A stretch of 5,565 nt of DNA from Planctomycetia bacterium (GTDB lineage: Bacteria > Planctomycetota > Planctomycetia > Gemmatales > Gemmataceae), in contig JAKEEV010000576.1 of the NCBI GenBank assembly GCA_022616395.1, positions 1-5,565 of the forward strand, written 5' to 3'. The position numbers and the translations under genes were made by a program. The notes beneath the pieces were generated by a model. It was not told the DNA's origin. It ran no database searches and saw only the letters and a list, made by a program, of their open reading frames with translations. The first letter of the stretch is position 1. Each line of letters begins with the position of its first letter. Positions 1 to 5,565 of this stretch are shown in pieces.

Positions 1-725
1 AGTTGCTTGATCACTGGCTGCACATCGCGATGCGGATACGCCTTCTTGTCCGGCACCGCGGAGAGCTTCACCACCACGTTCTTGTACTTCGACCAGCCCA
101 ACACAGTTGCGTGTTCGCGCGCGGTTCCCTGGAACGGCCTGCCGAGGTGGTCGATCAGCACACGCGTATCCTTGAACTCCTTGATGAGCGGCTCAAAGCC
201 CTCCGCATATCGCGGTTCAAAGTGCAACTGCACCGCGAGATTCAGTTCGCCAATGAGTTTCCAGAGCGCGGTGAGTTCCGGCTTGCCGAACGGAGGAAGT
301 CGGTCGGGGTTGTAAGCATGAATGCGAGCCGCGACGAGCGGCAGCTTCTTCGCCAGAGCCTTCATCTTCTCTGGAGTGCCTTCGCGACCCGCGAAGAACA
401 AACACGTCCCCTTCAGTTTCTCCTTCCCCACAGCAAGGCAGTGTTCGAGATAACGGTGATCGTCCTGATACGGTTCGGGATGCACGACAATCGCGTAATC
501 GACTCCGCCATCGGCCATGCACTTCAGGAGATGTTCGGGTGTCGCGGGTTCGGCCGGGGTGTAAGGCGCGTTCTTGTGGTAGGGGAACTTCGCATCGTCC
601 TTCCCCGCGAAGCAATGAAGGTGCGTATCAACGACGGGCGTCATCGGCTCCGCAGCGGTTGCGCTCGCGGCCAGCGGCAGTACAGAGGCAGAAGCGATGA
701 ACTCACGGCGAGTGGAAGTTGACAT
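1..725 (-). CDS. Exported amidohydrolase-2 family metal-dependent hydrolase, N-terminal part
   Basis: The 241 visible codons run off the left edge, so the C-terminus is missing. Residues 4-10 read STRREFI, a twin-arginine (Tat) export motif. A short Ala/Ser/Leu-rich stretch and an AxA-like site near residues 20-26 (ASATAAE) follow, so export of the folded protein is inferred. The mature part opens with VVDTHLHCF, whose H35-x-H37 is the usual first metal-ligand pair of the amidohydrolase TIM barrel. VHPEPYQDDH (81-90), VQLHFEPRY (165-173) and IDHLGRPF (191-198) are typical later segments; H168 and H193 are candidate metal or catalytic residues. Relatives include dicarboxylate lactonases and sugar lactonases, but the substrate cannot be read from this fragment. 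The ATG at 725 is supported by the leader starting right after it and by a weak AGGTG six bases upstream. It lies 133 bp downstream of mfd on the same strand, so some read-through is possible, but a separate promoter is likely. Confidence 0.9.
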   Translation of the reverse strand, partial: MSTSTRREFIASASVLPLAASATAAEPMTPVVDTHLHCFAGKDDAKFPYHKNAPYTPAEPATPEHLLKCMADGGVDYAIVVHPEPYQDDHRYLEHCLAVGKEKLKGTCLFFAGREGTPEKMKALAKKLPLVAARIHAYNPDRLPPFGKPELTALWKLIGELNLAVQLHFEPRYAEGFEPLIKEFKDTRVLIDHLGRPFQGTAREHATVLGWSKYKNVVVKLSAVPDKKAYPHRDVQPVIKQ

Positions 726-732
726 GAAGCAC

Positions 733-762
733 CTGCGGCGAAGGGTAGGGAGAAAGCCGCAG
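733..762. repeat. 7-bp perfect inverted repeat between promoter candidate and start codon
   Basis: CTGCGGC (733-739) and GCCGCAG (756-762) are perfect complements with 16 nt between them. The left arm touches the weak Shine-Dalgarno AGGTG (734-730) of the amidohydrolase, and the right arm touches the candidate -10 box. It could be an operator or a leader hairpin. At seven base pairs in GC-rich DNA it could also be chance. Confidence 0.3.
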
Positions 763-789
763 TATAGCCGGGGGAAGAGCGCCGAGAAA
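761..789 (-). promoter_or_regulatory. Possible sigma-70-like promoter of the amidohydrolase gene
   Basis: On the minus strand TATACT (766-761) matches five of six bases of the -10 consensus. With a 17-bp spacer, TTTCTC (789-784) is a poor -35 box. Transcription would start near 754, giving a leader of about 30 nt. The -10 box overlaps one arm of a short inverted repeat (CTGCGGC at 733-739, GCCGCAG at 756-762). The call rests on motif resemblance only. Confidence 0.3.
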
Positions 790-817
790 GGAGCCGCGAT
801 CCTCGAATCGCAAATCA

Positions 818-873
818 GAGCCGCGACCGTGAGGGAGCGCTTAGCCTAGATCGCTCCCTCACGGTCGCGGCTC
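818..873. repeat. 22-bp perfect inverted repeat spanning the mfd stop codon
   Basis: The arm at 818-839 (starting GAGCCGCGACCGTGAGG) is the exact reverse complement of 852-873, with a 12-nt loop at 840-851. The right arm contains the last four codons of mfd (E1136 to P1139) and its TGA stop at 861-859. The RNA of either strand would form a very stable hairpin. It may protect or end the mfd mRNA, but the downstream bases on the minus strand (TGATTTGCGATT) have no U tract, so it is not a canonical intrinsic terminator. A 9-bp piece of the arm (GAGCCGCGA) also occurs alone at 791-799. Perfect arms suggest a dispersed palindromic repeat rather than a plain terminator. Confidence 0.9.
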
Positions 874-3800
874 CGAAGTGCTTGGCTTCAGCACGCTCAC
901 GAGCAATTTGTACAACCCCTCCGGGTCGTCCTTGTCTTCGGGCTTCAGTCGCAGGTAGATACTTTTATCATCGACCACCTTCAGCCGGCCGCGGCTCAGG
1001 CTCGCGAGTTGTGCGGCTCGTTCGGGAGTGCGGTAAGTGAAGATCAGGTCGCGGTTGTCGCGGTGAACGCTCGCGATTTGCCACTTCACGCACAACAGAC
1101 GAATCTCGGTCGTGCGGAGCAGCCACTCGACCGGTTCCGGGTGAGCGCCGTAGCGGTCGCGGAGTTCCTGGCGGAAGTCATCGAGCTTCGCGATGTCTCG
1201 AAGCCGAGCGAGTCTGCGATAGACTTCGATTCGCAACTTCTGACCGGGAACATAATCGCGCGGCAAGTACGCGGGCCACGGCAGATCGACATTCACTTCC
1301 ACCGCGACGCGCGGAGGCTGTTGCTTCAGTGCTCGCACCGCCTTTTCCAGAAGCTGACAATACAGTTCATAACCTATCGCGGCGATGTGGCCGCTCTGTT
1401 CCGCTCCGAGAATGTTCCCCGCTCCGCGAATCTCAAGATCGCGCATCGCGATCTTGAATCCGGCTCCGAGTTCGGTGAACTCTTCGATTGCCTTCAAGCG
1501 CCGTTGGGCGTTCGGGTTGAGCATCTTGTTCGGGTTCACGATCAGATACGCATACGCGCGGTTCTTCGACCGCCCGACGCGCCCTCTCAGTTGGTGCAAA
1601 TCGGCCAGCCCGTAGATGTCCGCGTCGTCAAGGAAGATGGTGTTGGCGTTGGGGATGTCCAGCCCGCTCTCGATGATCGTGGTCGCGACGAGAATATCGG
1701 CTTCCTTACGCACGAAACTTACCATCGCCTTTTCGAGATCGTGAGCGTCCATCTGCCCATGCCCGACAACAACCTTCGCCTCCGGCACGAGAATCTTCAC
1801 CTTCGTCGCGATGTCAAAGATGTCCTGCACGCGATTGTGAACGAAGTACACCTGCCCTCCGCGATTCATCTCGCGAAGGATCGCGTGGCGCAGAAGCTGA
1901 TCGTCCCAGCGCGTGATGCGCGTTTCAACCGGCAGACGATCCGGCGGAGGAGTTTCGAGATTGGAAATCTCGCGAATGCCCAAGAGCGCGCTGTGAAGAG
2001 TGCGCGGAATCGGAGTCGCGGTCATTGTGAGCACATCGACCGTCACGCGAAGTTGCTTCAAGCGCTCCTTGTGCTCAACACCGAATCGCTGCTCCTCATC
2101 AATCACCACCAAGCCCAAATCTTTGAACTTCACATCCTTCGACAGAAGCCGGTGGGTGCCGACGATCACATCAATCTCGCCATTCGCGAGCTTCTTGAGT
2201 GTCTCCTTTTGCTTCGCGCCGCTCTTGAAGCGATTCACCACATCGACAACGAACGGATACTCCGCGAAGCGCTGGCTGAACGTACGGTAATGCTGCTCCG
2301 CGAGCACCGTCGTCGGCACCAGCACCGCGACTTGCTTTCCGCTATCGACCGCCTTGAACGCGGCACGAATCGCGACCTCCGTCTTGCCGTAACCGACATC
2401 GCCACAGATGAGCCGGTCCATCGGCTTGGCTTTTTCCAGATCGGCCTTCACTTCGGTAATCGCCGATAGCTGGTCGGGCGTCTCCTGGAACGGGAACGCG
2501 GCCTCGAACTCCTTCTGCCAGTCGGAATCTGTCGGGAACGCGAAGCCCGGAACCGCCTGGCGCACGGCCTGCATCTGAAGCATCTCGGCGGCCATGTCGC
2601 GCACGGCTTCGGATACTTTCTCCTTCTTCCTCCCCCACGCGGTTCCGCCGAGCTTGCTTAACTCCGGCTGTGTCTGATGCCCACCAACGTACTTCTGAAC
2701 CAGATCAATCCGACTCGCGGGCACATAGAGCAGAACACCGTCGCGGAATTCGAGAACAAGGTTTTCTTCGAGCGCGGAACTCGGAGCGCGGAACGCGGAA
2801 CTATCAGCACTCTCCGGTTCGAGTTCTTCTTCGCTCCGCGTTCCGAGTTCCGCGCTCCGCGTTTTTTCGAGCATCCGCATTCCGCGGAACCGTGCGATGC
2901 CGTGAGCGACATGCACGACATAATCGCCGTCGTTGAGGTCGAGGAACGAGTCAATCGCGCGTGATTCAATCTGGCGACTGGATCGCGTGGCGACCTTCAC
3001 GCCCGGCGGCAGCAAGTCCTTGTGGAACAGTTCATGACTGCCGAGAACGACAACTCCACTTTCGACTAGCCGGAAACCGGCCCGGACGTGGCCCGTGACG
3101 AGTTGAAGGCGATGAGACGCGGCGAGCTTGCCGGCCTTGAGCACTTCCGTGAGCCGGTGGACTTCAGCTTCGCTCTGGCAAGCAATCAACACGCGCGACG
3201 AATCGCCCTGCGCGATGGCGTCGAGTTCGTCACGCACGCGATGCACGCTTCCGCTGAAGCGCTCGACCGATTCAACGCGCAAGTGAACAGACGCCTCTAC
3301 ACTTGGCCGCGGAAGCGCGGAGACGACCACGTTGGGCAATTGCGTGAGCCGCGCGAACGCGGCCTCTGGTGTGAACAGCCCCTCAGTGTCCGCGACGCGC
3401 TCGAAGAAGTGCTTCGCCTGCTCTTTCAACTCACGCGGATCGGCCAGGACGACCCACGAATCAGGGGGAAGGTAGTCAGTGAGGTGGCCGACAGGCGAAC
3501 CCCGCCCGCGAGGGCGGTGGGTGTTCGTTGACCCACCGCCCTCGCGGGCGGGGTTCGCCTCCAACCCCATCAACACGACACTTGGCTTCTTCTCCAAACT
3601 CCTCTGACTGCCGACGGCGAACGTGCGGATGCTCTCCACCTCGTCGCCGAAGAACTCCAGACGCACCGGGTCGGCCGAATCTGGAGGGAAGATGTCGCAG
3701 ATTCCCCCGCGACGACCGAACTCGCCCGGATACTCGACCGCTTCCACGCGCTTGTAACCATTGGCGACCAGCCACTCGGCCAGCTCGCGAGGTTCCACAA

Positions 3801-4278
3801 TCTCACCAGTTGTGATCGTTCGACCGCGAGCCGCAAGGTCAGCGCGCTCCGGCACCGGCTGACACACAGCGGCAATCGCGCACACAACGACTTTCGGCGC
3901 GTCACTTGTCAATTGTTGAAGCAGTCTCAAGCGCGCGGATGTGGTTGGATCGAGCTTCCCCTTGTTGTTGGGCGGCATCGGCCACGTTTCCCACGCCTCG
4001 AACACCGCCGGGCGCGCGCTGGTGAACGTCGCGATGTCTTCGACCCAGGTTGAAACGTCCGCGGGGTTGGGCACCACAACCAGGAGCGTTCCCGGCACAT
4101 CAACTGCAAGCGCGCTTGCCGCAAGAGACGCGGAGGAACCCCACGCGCCATCCACGGTGCCACTTCGATTCGCCAGAAGCGCAGCGCGCAATTCCCTCCA
4201 GCCTTCGGCTGCTCGGAGCAGCTCAGGCAGCGCGCGTAATCCAGCACTCGCCGGCGCTTCCACTGTCGCCGTCAACAT
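859..4278 (-). CDS. mfd: Transcription-repair coupling factor Mfd
   Basis: This cytoplasmic ATP-dependent DNA translocase removes RNA polymerase stalled at DNA damage and recruits UvrA for nucleotide excision repair. The product is 1139 residues, close to the 1148 of E. coli Mfd. Domains in order: a UvrB-like N-terminal module (FEAWETWPMPP at 93-103, GEFGRRGGICDIFPPD at 185-200); the RNA-polymerase-interacting domain (GDYVVHVAHGIARFRGM at 451-467, LEFRDGVLLYVPASRIDLV at 509-527); a RecG-like helicase core with Walker A GDVGYGKT (626-633), DEEQ (727-730), TATPIPRT (753-760), TTIIESGLDIP (866-876) and QLRGRVGR (896-903); and the C-terminal TRCF domain (from about 940, RDLEIRGAGNILG). The ATG at 4278 has GGAGG ten bases upstream. 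All motifs look intact. Two unusual segments, about 240-262 and 475-503, are coded by inverted repeats, and the last four residues by a third. The gene is divergent from the ABC ATPase gene. Confidence 0.98.
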   Translation of the reverse strand: MLTATVEAPASAGLRALPELLRAAEGWRELRAALLANRSGTVDGAWGSSASLAASALAVDVPGTLLVVVPNPADVSTWVEDIATFTSARPAVFEAWETWPMPPNNKGKLDPTTSARLRLLQQLTSDAPKVVVCAIAAVCQPVPERADLAARGRTITTGEIVEPRELAEWLVANGYKRVEAVEYPGEFGRRGGICDIFPPDSADPVRLEFFGDEVESIRTFAVGSQRSLEKKPSVVLMGLEANPAREGGGSTNTHRPRGRGSPVGHLTDYLPPDSWVVLADPRELKEQAKHFFERVADTEGLFTPEAAFARLTQLPNVVVSALPRPSVEASVHLRVESVERFSGSVHRVRDELDAIAQGDSSRVLIACQSEAEVHRLTEVLKAGKLAASHRLQLVTGHVRAGFRLVESGVVVLGSHELFHKDLLPPGVKVATRSSRQIESRAIDSFLDLNDGDYVVHVAHGIARFRGMRMLEKTRSAELGTRSEEELEPESADSSAFRAPSSALEENLVLEFRDGVLLYVPASRIDLVQKYVGGHQTQPELSKLGGTAWGRKKEKVSEAVRDMAAEMLQMQAVRQAVPGFAFPTDSDWQKEFEAAFPFQETPDQLSAITEVKADLEKAKPMDRLICGDVGYGKTEVAIRAAFKAVDSGKQVAVLVPTTVLAEQHYRTFSQRFAEYPFVVDVVNRFKSGAKQKETLKKLANGEIDVIVGTHRLLSKDVKFKDLGLVVIDEEQRFGVEHKERLKQLRVTVDVLTMTATPIPRTLHSALLGIREISNLETPPPDRLPVETRITRWDDQLLRHAILREMNRGGQVYFVHNRVQDIFDIATKVKILVPEAKVVVGHGQMDAHDLEKAMVSFVRKEADILVATTIIESGLDIPNANTIFLDDADIYGLADLHQLRGRVGRSKNRAYAYLIVNPNKMLNPNAQRRLKAIEEFTELGAGFKIAMRDLEIRGAGNILGAEQSGHIAAIGYELYCQLLEKAVRALKQQPPRVAVEVNVDLPWPAYLPRDYVPGQKLRIEVYRRLARLRDIAKLDDFRQELRDRYGAHPEPVEWLLRTTEIRLLCVKWQIASVHRDNRDLIFTYRTPERAAQLASLSRGRLKVVDDKSIYLRLKPEDKDDPEGLYKLLVSVLKPSTSEPRP
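2772..2855. repeat. Imperfect inverted repeat (22 of 24) inside mfd, in frame
   Basis: The arm 2772-2795 (GCGCGGAACTCGGAGCG and on) matches the reverse complement of 2832-2855 at 22 of 24 positions, with 36 nt between. Units like GCGGAAC and GCGGAGC recur within the arms. Read on the minus strand it codes for residues about 475-503 (SAELGTRSEEE... to ...FRAPSSAL), placed between RGMRMLEK and EENLVLEFRDG, which are near-contiguous in ordinary Mfd proteins. Near-identical bases flank it: GTTTTCTTCGAGC at 2761-2773 and GTTTTTTCGAGC at 2861-2872. These may be a target duplication. The two LE codon pairs (470-471 and 503-504) are exactly 33 codons apart, so the frame is kept. Confidence 0.8.
3493..3560. 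repeat. 30-bp perfect inverted repeat inside mfd, in frame
   Basis: The arm 3493-3522 (AGGCGAACCCCGCCCGCG and on) is the exact reverse complement of 3531-3560, with an 8-nt loop GTTCGTTG at 3523-3530. On the minus strand it is read through as residues about 240-262 of Mfd (EANPAREGGGSTNT then HRPRGRGSP), a Gly/Arg/Pro-rich stretch unlike the rest of the protein. Ordinary Mfd sequence resumes at HLTDYLPPDSWVVLADP. The element is 68 bp, not a multiple of three, so one extra base or a small target duplication or deletion must keep the frame. Thirty perfect pairs imply a recent insertion or active conservation of the hairpin. Confidence 0.93.
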
Positions 4279-4288
4279 GAACGTCGGT

Positions 4289-4293
4289 CCTCC
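4289..4293 (-). promoter_or_regulatory. Ribosome binding site of mfd
   Basis: GGAGG on the minus strand ends ten bases before the ATG at 4278. It supports this start over any downstream alternative. Confidence 0.75.
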
Positions 4294-4347
4294 AACCTGT
4301 GTATTCTACTACCGCAAGGAACCGACAAGGAACTAGCCCGACCCGTT

Positions 4348-4436
4348 GGTAGTGTCTCAGTTTGCTGTAGCTGGCCCTGTGACCCCGGACCGGCCTCACA
4401 GAGGCCGGCTACAAAAAGCCAAACTCAGACACCACC
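4348..4436. mobile_element. MITE-like palindromic element with 8-bp flanking direct repeats
   Basis: The ends are 17-bp terminal inverted repeats agreeing at 15 positions: GGTAGTGTCTCAGTTTG at 4348-4364 and the complement of CAAACTCAGACACCACC at 4420-4436. The repeat GACCCGTT flanks the element exactly, at 4340-4347 and 4437-4444, as expected of a target-site duplication. It reaches 10 bp (CCGACCCGTT) if two bases are shared with the right end. Almost the whole 89 bp is self-complementary with small bulges (TGTAGCTGGCC pairs with GGCCGGCTACA), and it contains a perfect inner hairpin CCGGCCTC-ACA-GAGGCCGG at 4390-4408. There is no coding capacity, so any movement would need a transposase from elsewhere. 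It begins 69 bp upstream of the mfd start codon and may affect mfd transcription. Confidence 0.7.
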
Positions 4437-4565
4437 GACCCGTTCGGTTCAGCCCGACACCTCCGGAAGCTCATCTCTGGGAACAAGATTTTGGGAATCG
4501 GCACTTTTCCGCCAATGTCGGAAGGTCGCTTTCGGCGAAAATGTCCAATTAAATCCGCTAATCGC

Positions 4566-4596
4566 TTGCCATCGGTCCATCTTTCCCGCATATCTA
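4566..4596 (+). promoter_or_regulatory. Weak promoter candidate for the ABC ATPase gene
   Basis: TTGCCA (4566-4571) matches five of six bases of the -35 consensus. TATCTA (4591-4596) is a poor -10 box at a long 19-bp spacing; CATATC at 17 bp is no better. If real, it would give a leader of about 165 nt carrying the hairpin at 4632-4650. Confidence 0.15.
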
Positions 4597-4631
4597 TCTG
4601 AACTCAGAATGACGCAAACTGTGCTACTCAC

Positions 4632-4650
4632 CCAACTCCGCTGGAGTTGG
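4632..4650. repeat. Perfect 8-bp hairpin upstream of the ABC ATPase gene
   Basis: CCAACTCC (4632-4639) and GGAGTTGG (4643-4650) form a perfect stem with a 3-nt GCT loop. No T tract follows (TCTCGCCCTC), so it is not a standard terminator. It ends 120 bp before the ATG and could be a leader structure or a small dispersed palindrome. Confidence 0.55.
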
Positions 4651-4756
4651 TCTCGCCCTCCGTGTTGCTCCCCAAAGGGAGTTCTGCCGCGTTCTCACCC
4701 GCTCGCCCCATCTCATTCGCTCCGCATGCAATCCGGCCGCAGGACTCCGCACCGCT

Positions 4757-4761
4757 GAGGA
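4757..4761 (+). promoter_or_regulatory. Ribosome binding site of the ABC ATPase gene
   Basis: GAGGA lies nine bases before the ATG at 4771 and overlaps the in-frame stop TGA at 4756-4758. This favours the ATG over the internal GTG at 4888, which has no comparable site upstream. Confidence 0.65.
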
Positions 4762-4770
4762 CTTCGCGAA

Positions 4771-5565
4771 ATGTCCCAACTCGCCCGTTATCTCGGTCGC
4801 ATTCCACTCGCTGGCCGGCTGTTCCGTTGTGGAGACAGCCGAACCGACCCCACCCTCCCCTCAGCAGTCATCGGATCGCGCGAACCTGTGCTGACCGCAA
4901 CGGAACTTGTTCGCTCGTTCGGAACAGGAGAACAGCGGGGTTATGCTCTGAAGGGCGTGTCGATTGAACTTCATCCAGGCGAACTGAACCTGCTGATGGG
5001 ACCATCGGGAAGCGGGAAATCTACTCTGCTCGCAATTCTCTCCGGGTTACTTCGACCCGATACGGGCACGGTGAGCGCGCTGGGCAAGGATGTGTGGAAT
5101 CTGACCGACCGCGAGATGGAGCAATTTCGGCTGAGGCACTGCGGGTACATCTTCCAGGGTGCGAACCTCTTCCCGGCGTTAAGCGCCCGTGAACAGTTGG
5201 AGATTGTGCTCAAGTGGGGCGAGGGGTGTTCCTCGCGTGAAGCCCGCCAGCGAGTCGATCACATTTTGGAGCAACTCGGCATCTCGAACAAAGCTCACTT
5301 GCGACCCGCACAGCTCTCTGGAGGAGAGAAGCAGCGCGTTGCCATTGGTCGGGCGCTGGTGAAGAACCCGAAGTTGATCTTCGCCGACGAGCCAACCAGC
5401 GCGCTGGACTGGGAGAACGGCCAACAGGTGATGAAGCTGCTCACCGAAGCGGCCCGCGAGCGTGGGGCAATGGTTCTGGTCGTCACGCACGATCCGCGAT
5501 TGACTCCGTTCGCGGATCGCGTGTTCGATCTGGACGACGGACGCTTACAGATTGAAGGTCAGCCG
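4771..5565 (+). CDS. ABC transporter ATP-binding protein, LolD/MacB/DevA class
   Basis: This cytoplasmic ATPase subunit would power a MacB/FtsX-like permease that moves lipids, lipoproteins or other substrates out of the inner membrane. All motifs of an active nucleotide-binding domain are present: Walker A GPSGSGKST (77-85, K83), Q-loop YIFQG (Q129), signature LSGGEKQ (182-188), Walker B LIFADE (202-207, catalytic E207), D-loop SALD (210-213) and H-loop VVTHD (H240). The run FGTGEQRGYALKGV and GELNLLMGPSG resemble DevA-type exporters. The 265 codons reach the right edge with no stop; the family is usually 220-250 residues, so little should be missing. The protein has about 39 extra residues before the usual start (MSQLARYLGRIPLAGRLFRC...). 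A GTG at 4888 would give the ordinary length but lacks a ribosome binding site. The partner permease probably lies just beyond the window. The transported substrate is unknown. Confidence 0.95.
   Translation, partial: MSQLARYLGRIPLAGRLFRCGDSRTDPTLPSAVIGSREPVLTATELVRSFGTGEQRGYALKGVSIELHPGELNLLMGPSGSGKSTLLAILSGLLRPDTGTVSALGKDVWNLTDREMEQFRLRHCGYIFQGANLFPALSAREQLEIVLKWGEGCSSREARQRVDHILEQLGISNKAHLRPAQLSGGEKQRVAIGRALVKNPKLIFADEPTSALDWENGQQVMKLLTEAARERGAMVLVVTHDPRLTPFADRVFDLDDGRLQIEGQP

Larger units (their letters stand above)
4279..4770. other. Divergent intergenic region between mfd and the ABC ATPase gene
   Basis: The stretch should hold the control regions of both flanking genes. Next to mfd are its ribosome binding site and a TAGAAT hexamer (minus, 4308-4303) with no good -35 partner. 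The middle holds an 89-bp palindromic element. The part from 4445 to 4770 shows only a weak promoter candidate, one perfect 8-bp hairpin at 4632-4650, and a minor CTCCC/GGGAG pair at 4668-4681. The short open frames here lack convincing ribosome binding sites and resemble nothing known to me, so I see no gene in it. Confidence 0.75.

Noticed and set aside
3..722. Plus-strand open frame of 239 codons opposite the amidohydrolase
   Set aside because: The opposite strand encodes clear HxH and IDHLGRP motifs and a Tat leader. The plus-strand product is His/Arg-rich with no recognisable motif.
791..826. Direct repeat GAGCCGCGA at 791-799 and 818-826 as an attachment site
   Set aside because: Nine bases in GC-rich DNA, the second copy being just the start of the palindrome arm, and no integrase or tRNA nearby.
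818..873. Canonical rho-independent terminator for mfd
   Set aside because: The stem is strong but no T-rich run follows on the minus strand, and the stop codon lies inside the stem.
1009..2469. Long plus-strand open frame of 486 codons antisense to mfd
   Set aside because: It lies wholly opposite the conserved helicase half of Mfd, its product resembles no known domain, and GC-rich codon use readily leaves such antisense frames open.
2670..2964. Overlapping plus-strand frames of 88 and 95 codons with Arg/Pro/Ser-rich products
   Set aside because: They are translations of the palindromic repeat and antisense mfd, and have no domain of their own.
4303..4336. TAGAAT on the minus strand as the -10 box of mfd
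   Set aside because: The only TTG-like hexamer upstream (TTGTCG) is 14 bp away, too close for a normal promoter, so I do not list it as a feature.
4409..4631. Minus-strand frames of 60 codons in the intergenic region
   Set aside because: There are two overlapping frames in different phases, with no good ribosome binding site and no recognisable motif.

Overview
The window carries three protein genes in GC-rich DNA. Two are on the minus strand and one, divergent, is on the plus strand. Both edge genes are cut by the window. The best guess for the host is a planctomycete, probably Gemmata-like. This is inferred from a twin-arginine 'TRREF' leader on a small amidohydrolase, a DevA/LolD-type ABC ATPase with the run YIFQGANLFPALSAREQ, and abundant GC-rich palindromic repeats. 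No rRNA or other marker gene is present to prove it.

Layout: 1-725 (minus) is the N-terminal 241 codons of an exported, metal-dependent amidohydrolase-2 family protein. 726-858 is a short spacer with a possible promoter and part of a 22-bp perfect inverted repeat. 859-4278 (minus) is a complete mfd gene, the transcription-repair coupling factor. 4279-4770 is a divergent intergenic region holding an 89-bp palindromic, MITE-like element with an 8-bp direct repeat at each side, plus a small perfect hairpin. 4771-5565 (plus) is an ABC transporter ATPase of the LolD/MacB/DevA class, open at the right edge. Mfd is a housekeeping repair protein. Nothing seen ties it functionally to its neighbours, so this does not look like one pathway operon.

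The most notable content is the set of palindromes around mfd. Two lie inside the reading frame without breaking it: a perfect 30-bp inverted repeat with an 8-nt loop, coding for residues about 240-262, and a 24-bp (22 matches) inverted repeat inside the RNA-polymerase-interacting domain, coding for residues about 475-503. A third palindrome supplies the last four codons and the stop codon of mfd. A fourth, with likely target-site duplications, lies just upstream of mfd. The arms differ in sequence, so these look like several repeat families. In-frame palindromes that become protein segments recall the Rickettsia palindromic elements, but here they sit in a core DNA-repair gene. I saw no tRNA, rRNA, CRISPR array, transposase or phage gene.
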